A DNA stretch of 34,733 nucleotides from UBA1149 sp963579235 (lineage in GTDB: Bacteria; Desulfobacterota; Binatia; UBA1149), in the NCBI GenBank assembly GCA_963579235.1, contig CAUZFM010000017.1:1-34733 (forward strand), in the 5' to 3' direction. The position numbers and the translations under genes were made by a program. Shown piece by piece: positions 23,275 to 31,458 of the stretch; the first letter of the stretch is position 1; the number at the start of each line of letters is the position of its first letter. The notes under the pieces were generated by a model. It was not told the origin of the DNA and did not search any database. It saw only the letters and a program-made list of their open reading frames with translations.

Positions 23275-24786
23275 TTACCTCCTGTGATCCTGCTCGGACG
23301 GCTTCCGGCCGGCAGGGTGCTCATCGTCGGCGAGGGGTTCCAGGTAGCCGAGCTCCTCGAGTGCGAGTCGCTGCTCCCTGTCGAGGCCAGCCGCGCCGCG
23401 GTTGTGCTCCTGCATGAAGCTCCCGACAAAATCCCGGTCCGACGGACGATAGCGCCTCGTTACAGCGAACGACAGTGTGGCTGCTCGCGAGCGGGTAACG
23501 AAGTCGCGCAGTTTTTCGGCCGTGCCCGCTGGAGCGCTGGCGGCCGGCAAGCCGTCGCGGCTGTCAGCGTCGGCGGCGGCGAACCAACGCCACCCGCACA
23601 GCCCCGGGTCACCGCCGGAGCAGTCCGACGCCAGCAGTGTGCCTTGGCGGGTGTGGGCTGCCCACTTGCTGGTCCTCCCCGTCCGGGTAGAAAACACGGC
23701 GCGGGAGCTTTGCGGGTCGCCCTCGAGCAGGCCCCGCAAGCTGCTGCCGTGCAGCCCGGGTGGTGGCGACACCCCGGCGTAGTCCAGCAGGGTGGGAAGC
23801 AGGTCTACCAATGATACCGCTCCCGTCACCCGCGCGGGCGCTGCTGCGCGCGGGCCGGCGGGCAGCTTAATCAGCAATGGCACCCTGGTCGACTCCTCGT
23901 GCAGTGTCGCCCCGTGCCTGAACCAGGAACCGTGTTTGCCGAATGCCTCGCCGTGATCAGACGTAACTACGATCAACGCCCTGTCGTAGAGGTCAGTCTG
24001 CCGCAGCCTCTCAAGCAAGCGCCCCAGCGAGGCATCGGCATAACTTATCTCGGCATCGTAGGCGTCGATGTAATCACGCAGGCGCGGCCGTTGGTCGAGC
24101 CGTTGGTATTCGGGTACCAGCGAGGGCTCGAACAGTCCGGAGGCAGCCGCCGCCGGGCCGGGCGCAAAGCTACGCGGCTCGGGCGCTGCGTAGGGTCCGT
24201 GCGGATCGATCAGGTGCAGAAAAAGAAAGCCGGGTTGCCACCCCCCGTCCAGCTCGCGGGCGACGCTGGCCACGGTCTCGGCCGCGATGCGCTGATAGTT
24301 CTCACGGTTGCGTTCGCGCGCCGGCAGCAGGTCATCCCAGGCATCAAAGCCCTGGTCAAGACCCGAGAGTTGCCCGACCAGCACCGTGCTGCTCACGAAT
24401 CCGCGACTGCTGTAACCAGCCTCCGCGAGCAATTCGGCCAGGGTGAGATTTTCGCCGGCCAGCTCCTGCCCCAGTTGCCTCAGCCCGTGGCCGTGCGGAT
24501 ATTTCCCGGTAAACAACGACGCGAAGGCCGGGCTGGTACGGGGACAGGGGGTAAACGCACGTTCAAAAACAACCGCGTCCTCGGCCAACCGACTGAGCGC
24601 GGGAGCGGTGTCTCTCGGATAACCGTATATCGACAGGTGGTCGGCCCGCAGCGCGTCTACGGTCAGCAACAGTATCGGTACGCGCGGCATGGACGTAACG
24701 GTAGTGGGCGCAACGGGAGAAGACGGGCGACAGGCGGCGACGCCGAGCAACAGCAGCGTCGCGACAACCATGCTGCTGGCCGTCAT
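23275..24786 (-). CDS. Sulfatase-fold (alkaline phosphatase superfamily) lipoprotein
   Basis: A 503-residue hydrolase. A short signal peptide ends with a lipobox at Cys19 (LGVAAC), placing it in the periplasm or outer membrane. The metal-binding start TVDALRADHLSIYGYPRDT, the SLFTGKYPHGHG block, IDPHGPYAAPEP and TSDHGEAFGKHG are typical of the sulfatase family. The nucleophile position, where sulfatases carry Cys or Ser in C/S-x-P-x-R, reads T-S-P-A-F (Thr84). Formylglycine cannot form from threonine, so this is more likely a phosphatase, phosphodiesterase or phosphotransferase than a true sulfatase. The open frame extends 117 codons upstream, but that portion lies inside the acyltransferase gene; ATG 24786 with its signal peptide is the real start. 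Confidence 0.85.
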   Translation of the reverse strand: MTASSMVVATLLLLGVAACRPSSPVAPTTVTSMPRVPILLLTVDALRADHLSIYGYPRDTAPALSRLAEDAVVFERAFTPCPRTSPAFASLFTGKYPHGHGLRQLGQELAGENLTLAELLAEAGYSSRGFVSSTVLVGQLSGLDQGFDAWDDLLPARERNRENYQRIAAETVASVARELDGGWQPGFLFLHLIDPHGPYAAPEPRSFAPGPAAAASGLFEPSLVPEYQRLDQRPRLRDYIDAYDAEISYADASLGRLLERLRQTDLYDRALIVVTSDHGEAFGKHGSWFRHGATLHEESTRVPLLIKLPAGPRAAAPARVTGAVSLVDLLPTLLDYAGVSPPPGLHGSSLRGLLEGDPQSSRAVFSTRTGRTSKWAAHTRQGTLLASDCSGGDPGLCGWRWFAAADADSRDGLPAASAPAGTAEKLRDFVTRSRAATLSFAVTRRYRPSDRDFVGSFMQEHNRGAAGLDREQRLALEELGYLEPLADDEHPAGRKPSEQDHRR

Positions 24787-24814
24787 TACTCGCGACGATG
24801 GGCAGCGAAGGTGC

Positions 24815-25789
24815 TCAGCCAAGGAAGATCGACTTGCGCTGGCCCAGCTTACGGCGAATGAGCACCTGCACGGTACGCCGAAGCCTTTGCGACATGGCGT
24901 CAAAATCAGTGCTGCCTTCACCGCGAAAACGATTCTCACGGTAGAGATAAATCCGCTTGCCGAACACCAGGGTCCAACGCGTGGGCAGGGGTAACAATCC
25001 GCCCAGGCCGAGCAGTGGAAACAGCGGGGTGATGGGCATGTAGGGCGCGCCGAGCAAGCGGCCCAGCCTCCTGCTGCGACCGATGACCGGGTAGGTTTCC
25101 TCCGCCCCGATGACGGCAAAGGGAATGATGGGCACACGGTGGCGCAGGCTCAGCCTGGCGGACGAGGTGGCAAAGCGACGCAGCTTGTAACGCTCGTCGA
25201 AGAGCTTGGCGACACCGTTTACCCCCTCGGGAAATATAAGGGGCAGTTCGCCACGGCCGAGAAGATCGTCGGCAACCGCGTAGCGGGCCGGCGCCCCACC
25301 CATCTTGCGGTAAGCGTCCGCCACCGGCCCCATGCCCTCTACAAAAGCGTCAAAGAGCGGCCGGACCACGCGGCCGGGCTTCCAGACGTTGGACAGCGCG
25401 TAGCAGACCATGGTCGCGTCCAGGGGCAGCGCACCCGAGTGATTACCCACGAGTATGGCGCCGCCGTCCTCGGGCAGGTTCTCGAGCCCCTGCAGATCAA
25501 CCCGCCAGTAGTTGTCAAAAAGAAACTTGAACAGCGGTTCCGAGCGGGAACGGAAGACAAGGTCAAGACCATAATCATTGGCCGAGCCTGCCTCGATAGC
25601 CTCGTTTACTCGCGGTGCGGTGGCCTCAGCCAGGCACCGGCGTCCCTCTTCGTCAAGGGCAAAACTTTTGCTCGGGGAAGCTTCCTGACTGGCAAGCGGC
25701 ACGCTATGGACCGCGTCGGGAAAAGAGTCCAAAGCCATCTCCAGACGTAACCTATCAGGCTGCGGCGCGTCTGCCAATGGTTTTTGCAC
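24815..25789 (-). CDS. PlsC-like acyltransferase
   Basis: A 324-residue member of the glycerolipid acyltransferase family that transfers fatty acyl groups to a phospholipid or related acceptor, probably at the inner membrane. The catalytic block is GNHSGALPLD (His117, Asp124), the longer-spaced variant of the HX4D motif, followed by the glycerol-phosphate-binding IFPEGVNGVAK near residue 185 and a hydrophobic region around FPLLGLGGLLPLP. An N-terminal stretch of about 80 residues precedes the domain. GTG 25789 is preceded by GGAGAGG about 9-10 nt away; ATG 25738 is an alternative. It lies between cstA and the sulfatase-fold gene; the substrate is unknown. Confidence 0.88.
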   Translation of the reverse strand: MQKPLADAPQPDRLRLEMALDSFPDAVHSVPLASQEASPSKSFALDEEGRRCLAEATAPRVNEAIEAGSANDYGLDLVFRSRSEPLFKFLFDNYWRVDLQGLENLPEDGGAILVGNHSGALPLDATMVCYALSNVWKPGRVVRPLFDAFVEGMGPVADAYRKMGGAPARYAVADDLLGRGELPLIFPEGVNGVAKLFDERYKLRRFATSSARLSLRHRVPIIPFAVIGAEETYPVIGRSRRLGRLLGAPYMPITPLFPLLGLGGLLPLPTRWTLVFGKRIYLYRENRFRGEGSTDFDAMSQRLRRTVQVLIRRKLGQRKSIFLG

Positions 25790-25855
25790 AACAATCGTCC
25801 TCTCCAGAATGGCGAGGCGTCCCCGTGCGCTTGGCCCCTGTCGGGTGCCTTACCT

Positions 25856-27547
25856 TCAGAATACCGAGAGGCGGTCGAGCGGCGGGCCGGCAGCCCTCGC
25901 AGTGATCGCCCGCCTGAGCGCGCGCAGCCCCTCGCCCACAATGCCCAGGGCCAGCAGCAGCAGGAGCAGGCCGACCGCGAACAACAGGTGCTGGCCGGCG
26001 TCGTAGAAACGACCAAGATTGTTCACCATCGCCACCACGGTCGTAATCGTCATGAAGACGGCGGGCACGGCGGCGACCAGCGGGTTGCGGCCTCGCTGGT
26101 ACAGGTACAGCGACACGAGGATCAGCGTCAGGCTGGCGAGCAACTGGTTGGTGGTACCGAACAGGCCCCAGAGGGTGAGCCCCATGGGCTTGCCGTCGAC
26201 CTCGTAGAAAGCAAAGAAGCCTATCACCAACACGGCCATCGCCGAGGTCACAAAACGGTTCTCGCGCTTCACGCCGAGGCCCTGCCCCATCTCGGCTATG
26301 TTGTACCTGAGCAGGCGCGTAGCCGAGTCGAGGGTAGTGAGAGCAAACGACACCACCACTACCGATATCAATGCGGTAGACAACTCGGAGGGCAGCCCTA
26401 GGGTCGAAACAAAACGTGCCCCGCCCTCTATGAACACGCCCAGCTTACCGCCAAGGGTATTGGCCGCCCCCCAGCTCGAGTAGTGTTCGTGCCAGGAACC
26501 CGCAGAACTGAAGCCGGCCGTGCAGGCCAGCACCGCCATCAGGCCCAGCAGCGACTCGCCCATCATGCCGCCGTAGCCGATAGCCCGCGCGTCGGTTTCA
26601 CGGTCGAGCTGCTTGGCGGTGGTTCCCGATGCCACCAGCCCGTGAAAGCCGGACACCGCCCCACAGGCGATGACCACGAACACGAAGGGAAACATCGGCG
26701 GCGCCCCCTCGGGATTGAGCACCACCGCGGGCGAAGAAAACTCGGGCGCGAGGACAAAAAAACCGCCGTACATAAGACCCATACCGAGATACAGCAGTAG
26801 CGAGTTGATAAAATCCCTCGGCTGCAGCAGCAGCCAGACCGGCAGCACCGAGGCACCGAAAGCGTAAGCCAGCAGCAGTGCCCCCCAGCCACCGCGGCTA
26901 TCCCACTGCGGCGACAGCCACTCGTTGGTGGCCGCCAGGAACACGGCCAGCAAGGTGATCACGAATGCTGCCGTGGCGAGCCGGGTCATCGACACACCCC
27001 TCTTGTACGAAGCCATACCCGTAACCACGGCCAGCGCCATGATAACAGTCGACGGCATCACGGCCTGCGGGTAAGCCCCAGGCATGAACAGGTCGCAGAG
27101 AATCGACACGAACACGCCCATAGCCAGTGCCACGCCGAAAAAGATGATGACGTGGAACATCGTCTTGGCGCGCGCACCGATGATGCCCTCGGTGATGGCC
27201 CCCACTGACAAGCCGCGCGCGCGTACCGACAACACGAGAGCGCTCATGTCGTGCACGCAACCTATGAACAGCGAACCTGCTACCACCCAGATCATGGCCG
27301 GCAGCCAGCCCCAGATCACGGCGATGGCCGGACCGAGCATCGGCGACAAACCAGTTATAGAAGCAAAATGGTGGCCAAAGAGAACTCCACGCGGCGCGGG
27401 TACGAAGTCTATGTCGTCACGCAGTTGGTGGGCCGGGGTCGCAACATCTGCGCGCAGCGAGAAGATGCGCGAGGAGAGATAGCCTGCGTAGAAACGATAG
27501 GTCGCGGCGTAACACGCCAGACAGACAAGCGCTGCCAGTACCGCCAA
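25856..27547 (-). CDS. cstA: CstA-family carbon starvation / peptide-pyruvate transporter
   Basis: CstA proteins are large inner-membrane transporters, shown in enterobacteria to take up peptides or pyruvate. The 563-residue protein is mostly hydrophobic with about 15 predicted helices. Family signatures include FGHHFASITGLSPMLGPAIAV, GCVHDMSALVLSVRARG, QPRDFINSLLLYLGM, GFHGLVASGTTAKQL and LWGLFGTTNQLLA. It is shorter than the 700-residue E. coli CstA and lacks part of the C-terminal region, as in many other bacteria. The first start is TTG at 27547 with GGGGGAGGG close upstream. It follows the RhlB-type helicase by 32 nt and is likely cotranscribed. Confidence 0.92.
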   Translation of the reverse strand: MAVLAALVCLACYAATYRFYAGYLSSRIFSLRADVATPAHQLRDDIDFVPAPRGVLFGHHFASITGLSPMLGPAIAVIWGWLPAMIWVVAGSLFIGCVHDMSALVLSVRARGLSVGAITEGIIGARAKTMFHVIIFFGVALAMGVFVSILCDLFMPGAYPQAVMPSTVIMALAVVTGMASYKRGVSMTRLATAAFVITLLAVFLAATNEWLSPQWDSRGGWGALLLAYAFGASVLPVWLLLQPRDFINSLLLYLGMGLMYGGFFVLAPEFSSPAVVLNPEGAPPMFPFVFVVIACGAVSGFHGLVASGTTAKQLDRETDARAIGYGGMMGESLLGLMAVLACTAGFSSAGSWHEHYSSWGAANTLGGKLGVFIEGGARFVSTLGLPSELSTALISVVVVSFALTTLDSATRLLRYNIAEMGQGLGVKRENRFVTSAMAVLVIGFFAFYEVDGKPMGLTLWGLFGTTNQLLASLTLILVSLYLYQRGRNPLVAAVPAVFMTITTVVAMVNNLGRFYDAGQHLLFAVGLLLLLLALGIVGEGLRALRRAITARAAGPPLDRLSVF

Positions 27548-27579
27548 CGACCCTCCCCCTGTCAGTCGGTCAGCACGCT

Positions 27580-28896
27580 CTAAACGGCCGACCTTCGCTG
27601 CCGCTGACGACCGCCACTGCCAGGCGACCTGCCAGGGCCACTGCCGGAACCACTACCGCGTCCGCCACCACGTCCACCACCCGGTCCGCCCCTGGCACCA
27701 CCGGGACCACCGCGATTGACGCGCTTGGGAGTCCACCGCTTGGGCTTCGCCAGCAACTCATCGGCCGGAAATTCAAAGGGCAGGCTGTAGCCGACGAACT
27801 CCTCGATGGCCTCGTAAGAATACACGTAACGCTCGCAGGCCAGTGAAATAGCCTTGCCCGAAGCCCCGGCACGGGCGGTTCGGCCTATGCGGTGGACATA
27901 GTCCTCGGCGTCCTGCGGCAGGTCGTAGTTAAAAACGTGGCTGACTTCTTCAATGTGCAGCCCCCGCGAGGCCACATCGGTGGCCACGAGCAGGCTGATC
28001 GAGCCATCCTTGAAACCGTTGAGCAACTTCAACCGCTTGCGCTGATCCACGTCGCCCGCCAGGGCCCCGGCTTTGAAACCTTCCAGAGTGAGCCTCTCGG
28101 CCAGCTGGGTTGCCATTATCCTCGTGTTTACAAACAGCAGCGCGCGATCGGGCTGTTCGCGACGCAGCAGTCCCAGCAACAACGAAAACTTCTCGTCCAT
28201 GCCCACGTGGTAAACGACCTGCTCGATGTTGTCGGCGGTCACCTGCTCGGGCGACACCTCCACCTGCGTAGGGTCATTCAGGTGCTCGTAGCCGAGTTCA
28301 ACCACCCTCTGCGATAAGGTCGCGGAGTAGAGAAACGACACGCGACGATCGGGCGGAGGCATATTGCGCAGCATGTAACGGATATCGTCGATAAACCCCA
28401 TGTCGAACATGCGATCGGCCTCGTCGATGACGAGGACCTCGAGGTGATCGAGCGTGAAGGCTCTCTGCTTGTAGTAGTCGATCAACCGCCCGGGCGTACC
28501 CACGAGCACGTCTATGCCCGACTTCACGTGGTTGAGCTGTTTCTCGTAATCCACGCCGCCGTAAACAGCGGCTATCTCCATGTCGCAGTATCGGCCCAGC
28601 AGCAGGGCTTCGTCCTTTATTTGCACGGCTAGCTCGCGCGTAGGAGCAACGATGAGGCAGCGCGGAGCGGACCCACCGTCCTCGGGCCTGCGCGCCTCCC
28701 GGCGCAGCAACAGGCTGAACATGGCTATGAGAAAAGCAGCGGTTTTACCCGTGCCCGTCTGGGCCTGTCCGGCCACGTCTCGTCCCTGCAAGGCAAGCGG
28801 AAGCGACTGCTCCTGTATAGGGGTGCAGTGGGTGAAGCCCACCGACACAATACCGCGTCTTACCTGTTCGGGAAGGTCAAGTTCAGCAAACTCTAT
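27580..28896 (-). CDS. rhlB: DEAD-box RNA helicase RhlB (probable AUA start)
   Basis: RhlB unwinds RNA in the cytoplasm; in enterobacteria it belongs to the degradosome. The helicase core shows the Q-motif region (FAELDLPEQ...GFTHCTPIQEQ), Walker A AQTGTGKT, PTRELA, TPGRLIDY, the DEAD box in VIDEADRMFD, SATLS, ATDVASRGLHI and HRIGRTARAG, closely matching E. coli RhlB. The C-terminal 45 residues are Gly/Arg-rich with RGG repeats. The conserved Phe and the Q-motif helix lie upstream of the first canonical start (GTG 28848). The frame is open from the dsbD-like stop, with no ATG, GTG or TTG before 28848, but AGGAGG sits 7 nt before an ATA at 28896. I therefore call AUA 28896 as the start (438 residues). 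Confidence 0.9.
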   Translation of the reverse strand: MEFAELDLPEQVRRGIVSVGFTHCTPIQEQSLPLALQGRDVAGQAQTGTGKTAAFLIAMFSLLLRREARRPEDGGSAPRCLIVAPTRELAVQIKDEALLLGRYCDMEIAAVYGGVDYEKQLNHVKSGIDVLVGTPGRLIDYYKQRAFTLDHLEVLVIDEADRMFDMGFIDDIRYMLRNMPPPDRRVSFLYSATLSQRVVELGYEHLNDPTQVEVSPEQVTADNIEQVVYHVGMDEKFSLLLGLLRREQPDRALLFVNTRIMATQLAERLTLEGFKAGALAGDVDQRKRLKLLNGFKDGSISLLVATDVASRGLHIEEVSHVFNYDLPQDAEDYVHRIGRTARAGASGKAISLACERYVYSYEAIEEFVGYSLPFEFPADELLAKPKRWTPKRVNRGGPGGARGGPGGGRGGGRGSGSGSGPGRSPGSGGRQRQRRSAV

Positions 28897-28909
28897 GGTG
28901 ATTCCTCCT
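28894..28909 (-). promoter_or_regulatory. RBS deciding the AUA start of rhlB
   Basis: On the minus strand AGGAGG, then AATCACC, then ATA places a consensus Shine-Dalgarno 7 nt ahead of ATA at 28896. No canonical start occurs between this site and GTG 28848, which is 48 nt inside the conserved domain. Confidence 0.7.
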
Positions 28910-28932
28910 GGCGGCCCCGGACGGGGCGAGGC

Positions 28933-30726
28933 TCAGATACCGGTCTTAGCAGGTGTACCTTCACTTGCCTGCCGGAGCAACCGGATAAAGTCGGCCGCCC
29001 CTATAAAACCCGCTCGTCGCGCAACTTCCTTGCCCGACGAGTCAAAAAATATTGTTGTCGGGGCGCTCTGCACTTCGAAGGATTTCATTACCCTCTCCAC
29101 GAAATCGTTGATGGCGGTCATGTCCACGCTCAACAAGTCGATGCCCTCTGACGCCTTTACGACCCCTTCATCACTGAAAGTCTGTTCTTCCATTTCCTGG
29201 CAGGGCAGGCACCAGTCGGCAGTAAACTCTATCACCATGGGGCGCCCGCTGCGCCGATTGGCGTCATAAACTTCGGCCGAAAATTCCTGCCAGGCCAGGC
29301 CGGTCGACTCCGGCGCAGGCGCCGCGACCGACGCCGTGGCCACCAGCAGCAGAGCCGCGCCCGCGGTGCGAGCCAGCGAGCCCGCAGATATCGACAGCGG
29401 CCCCGGGCGGTCAACAAGGCCGATGTACAACGCGGCCAGGAACACGAAAACCGGCACGAGCGAAGTCGACAGGGGCTCGGGCAGCACGGGTGCCGCCAGC
29501 CTGCAGGCCACCACCAGCAGCGCGCAGCCGAATAAGTGCTCCACCCAGGCGGGAACGGTGTCCGCGTCAGCTCCCGAGCGGGCCAGCGTCACCAGCGCAA
29601 GCGAGGGCAGCAAGGCCACCACGGCCGCCGCCGAGGCCAGCATCCACGGTTGAGAAGCGCCTGTTTTCGAAATCACCACCGTCACCAGGGCGACCAGCGG
29701 CGCGCCGAGCAGGCCGGCTGCCATGCCCGCGAGAAACAGCCAGGCAACAGCCGAGCCCGGCACCGAACGCGGCGACCCCACCGCCAGTCCCAACGAGCAC
29801 AAGGCCACGGCCAGCATCGCCAGCGCTGCCCGGTAGACCACCGGGTTGCCGGCCAGTGGACCCGATTCGAGTGAAGCGGCCGCGCCCACCAACGAGGCAA
29901 GTACCAGTGAACTACCTGCCGCGTATGCCAGCAGGCCCACCGACGCCCGCAACGGGCCCGAGCTCGAGACCTGGTCGAGCGCCCTCGCCGACGATCCCAG
30001 CAGGGGACCGACGCAGGGCACGAGGTTGATTGCCAGCCCCACCAGCAACAGGCCAAGCAGAAGAACCCGGCTACCATCCCGCGACAGTCCGCCGAGCGCT
30101 AGCCCGGTGTGGTGGCCAAGGTTGCTGTAGTAGCCCAGTCCGGCCCGCTCGGTCGCTTGCAGGGGAACGAACTCTATCGCCAGCGGCACCCTTATGGTCT
30201 CGGGTCGCAGGCACAGTGTTTCGTTGCAGGCCTGGTAGCTGAGTATGGCCACCGCGCCACCAGTGGCTGGAGCAATGCGATCGTAGTGCAGTTGGCCACT
30301 GACCGTGATGCTGCCCTCGTGGGTATAGATGTCGTTGCCCCCGGCAAAGCGAACCCGGGTACGCTGCGGGGCAGGCCAGGTCAGCTCAGAAACCGACACG
30401 CCGTCGGGGAGCTTGAAATCGAGACTGGCCGGCACGAGAAACTCGAGACCGGGATCAACAGCGTTGATGTGCCAGCCATCGGCGATAGATAGCGTCAGTT
30501 CAACCGTGCTGCTGTCACCGGGAAGAAGACGGTTATCACTCAGCTTGAACTCGGCGCGGGCCGGCCCCTGGACGGTGGCCGCCCAGGCCGGTACCGGACC
30601 TATAATCCAGATCGCGGCAGACAACATCGCGGCGGACAACATCGCGGCGGACAACATCGCGGCGGACAACATCGCGGGGCCCAACAGCAGGCCTGGCGCT
30701 GCAGCTGAACGCTGCCCGGAAACCAT
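28933..30726 (-). CDS. DsbD-like thiol:disulfide interchange protein
   Basis: DsbD carries electrons from cytoplasmic thioredoxin through the membrane to periplasmic proteins. The 597-residue protein has a signal peptide ending near residue 49 (PAWA-AT), an N-terminal alpha-like domain with cysteines Cys167 and Cys172 (YQACNETLCLRP), about eight membrane helices, and a C-terminal thioredoxin domain with ADWCLPCQEMEEQTFSD. In the membrane domain Cys238 (NLVPCVGPLLG) is in place, but the second cysteine expected in a CxxP-type motif is replaced by LLGAPLVALV (about 339-348). The signal peptide holds four MLSAA repeats. ATG 30726 is preferred; the open frame extends 135 codons further, but that stretch is antisense to the PagL-like gene. 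No clear Shine-Dalgarno is visible. Confidence 0.85.
   Translation of the reverse strand: MVSGQRSAAAPGLLLGPAMLSAAMLSAAMLSAAMLSAAIWIIGPVPAWAATVQGPARAEFKLSDNRLLPGDSSTVELTLSIADGWHINAVDPGLEFLVPASLDFKLPDGVSVSELTWPAPQRTRVRFAGGNDIYTHEGSITVSGQLHYDRIAPATGGAVAILSYQACNETLCLRPETIRVPLAIEFVPLQATERAGLGYYSNLGHHTGLALGGLSRDGSRVLLLGLLLVGLAINLVPCVGPLLGSSARALDQVSSSGPLRASVGLLAYAAGSSLVLASLVGAAASLESGPLAGNPVVYRAALAMLAVALCSLGLAVGSPRSVPGSAVAWLFLAGMAAGLLGAPLVALVTVVISKTGASQPWMLASAAAVVALLPSLALVTLARSGADADTVPAWVEHLFGCALLVVACRLAAPVLPEPLSTSLVPVFVFLAALYIGLVDRPGPLSISAGSLARTAGAALLLVATASVAAPAPESTGLAWQEFSAEVYDANRRSGRPMVIEFTADWCLPCQEMEEQTFSDEGVVKASEGIDLLSVDMTAINDFVERVMKSFEVQSAPTTIFFDSSGKEVARRAGFIGAADFIRLLRQASEGTPAKTGI
30611..30677. 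repeat. 15-bp tandem repeat in the DsbD-like signal peptide
   Basis: On the plus strand the unit ATCGCGGCGGACAAC occurs four times (30611-30625 with one base change, then three exact copies to 30670) plus 7 bases of a fifth. On the coding strand each unit reads ATG TTG TCC GCC GCG (MLSAA), so the frame is kept whatever the copy number and each unit carries a start codon. Confidence 0.95.
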
Positions 30727-30797
30727 CCGCGAGCGTGGTTGCCCTACCCGCCTTGAAAAAAACAACACGCTCTCCAGCCTACCCGTCCTGGCACCGG

Positions 30798-30826
30798 TTT
30801 GCGAGCCTGCTCGCGGCCGGGTATCT
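30798..30826 (+). promoter_or_regulatory. Possible promoter/operator ahead of the PagL-like gene
   Basis: TTGCGA, 17 bases, then TATCTC gives a weak sigma-70-like promoter (-10 matches 3 of 6). Inside it GCGAGC (30801-30806) and GCTCGC (30809-30814) form a perfect palindrome with a 2-bp centre, a possible operator or a chance GC dyad. It lies in the divergent gap between the DsbD-like and PagL-like genes. Confidence 0.25.
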
Positions 30827-30863
30827 CTTATCGCGTGAATATTGCGAGCAGGATGCACCGACC

Positions 30864-31451
30864 ATGAGAAACGTGGCGAGACCGCTTTCAGCCGTCCTGC
30901 TGGCAATATTTTTGCTGGGCGCAAACAGCGTATGGGCAGGCGAATCGCCCCCTGCCGACACCGCGAGCGCCACCCTGTCGGGACCGATAGTCGCGGCGGG
31001 CTTTTCTGAAAAGGGCGACGTCTCCATGTACAGCCTCTCGCTGGGATACCGCCACGAACGACGGGGACCCGATTTTCTTGACGCCGCGGCCCGTCGTCAC
31101 GGAGGCACAATCGCCACTGTGCTTGAGCCACTGCTCACTTTGTTCGCGGGTGACCGCGAAAGCTTCGACCTGCAGCTGGTGCCGATGTTACGCTGGCAGG
31201 GAACTGGACAAGGCCTGCTGCGCCCATGGATAGAAGCCGGCGTGGGTATAGCGTGGTCGGACCTGCGCGGACTGAACCTGGGTTCGCGCATACTGTTCAG
31301 CGACCAGGTCGGAGTGGGCTTCGACCTGCCCACGCCCGGTGGAAAACTACTGGCCGTCGGCTACCGCCTGCGCCACCTTTCGCACGCGGGATTGTGGGCC
31401 GACGCCAACTCGGGCATCAACACCCACTTTATCCTCTTGACCCTGCGCTGA
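30864..31451 (+). CDS. PagL-like lipid A 3-O-deacylase (acyloxyacyl hydrolase)
   Basis: PagL is an outer-membrane beta-barrel esterase that removes the 3-O acyl chain from lipid A. The 195-residue protein has an N-terminal signal peptide (LSAVLLAIFLLGANSVWA, cleavage after WAG or WA) and alternating beta-strand patterns. The C-terminal RLRHLSHAGLWADANSGIN carries the His-x-Ser of the PagL catalytic site; the neighbouring Asn of the usual H-x-S-N is His here. The start is ATG 30864; the open frame runs 43 codons further up, but the signal peptide fixes the start. It ends 7 nt from convergent ribBA. Lipid A presence is implied, though not proved. Confidence 0.82.
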   Translation: MRNVARPLSAVLLAIFLLGANSVWAGESPPADTASATLSGPIVAAGFSEKGDVSMYSLSLGYRHERRGPDFLDAAARRHGGTIATVLEPLLTLFAGDRESFDLQLVPMLRWQGTGQGLLRPWIEAGVGIAWSDLRGLNLGSRILFSDQVGVGFDLPTPGGKLLAVGYRLRHLSHAGLWADANSGINTHFILLTLR

Positions 31452-31458
31452 GCCGGGG

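Noticed and set aside
24787..25137. 117-codon upstream extension of the sulfatase-fold frame
   Set aside because: It lies within the acyltransferase coding region and precedes a clear lipoprotein signal peptide.
30727..31131. 135-codon upstream extension of the DsbD-like frame
   Set aside because: It overlaps the PagL-like gene on the other strand and lacks homology; a signal peptide begins at ATG 30726.
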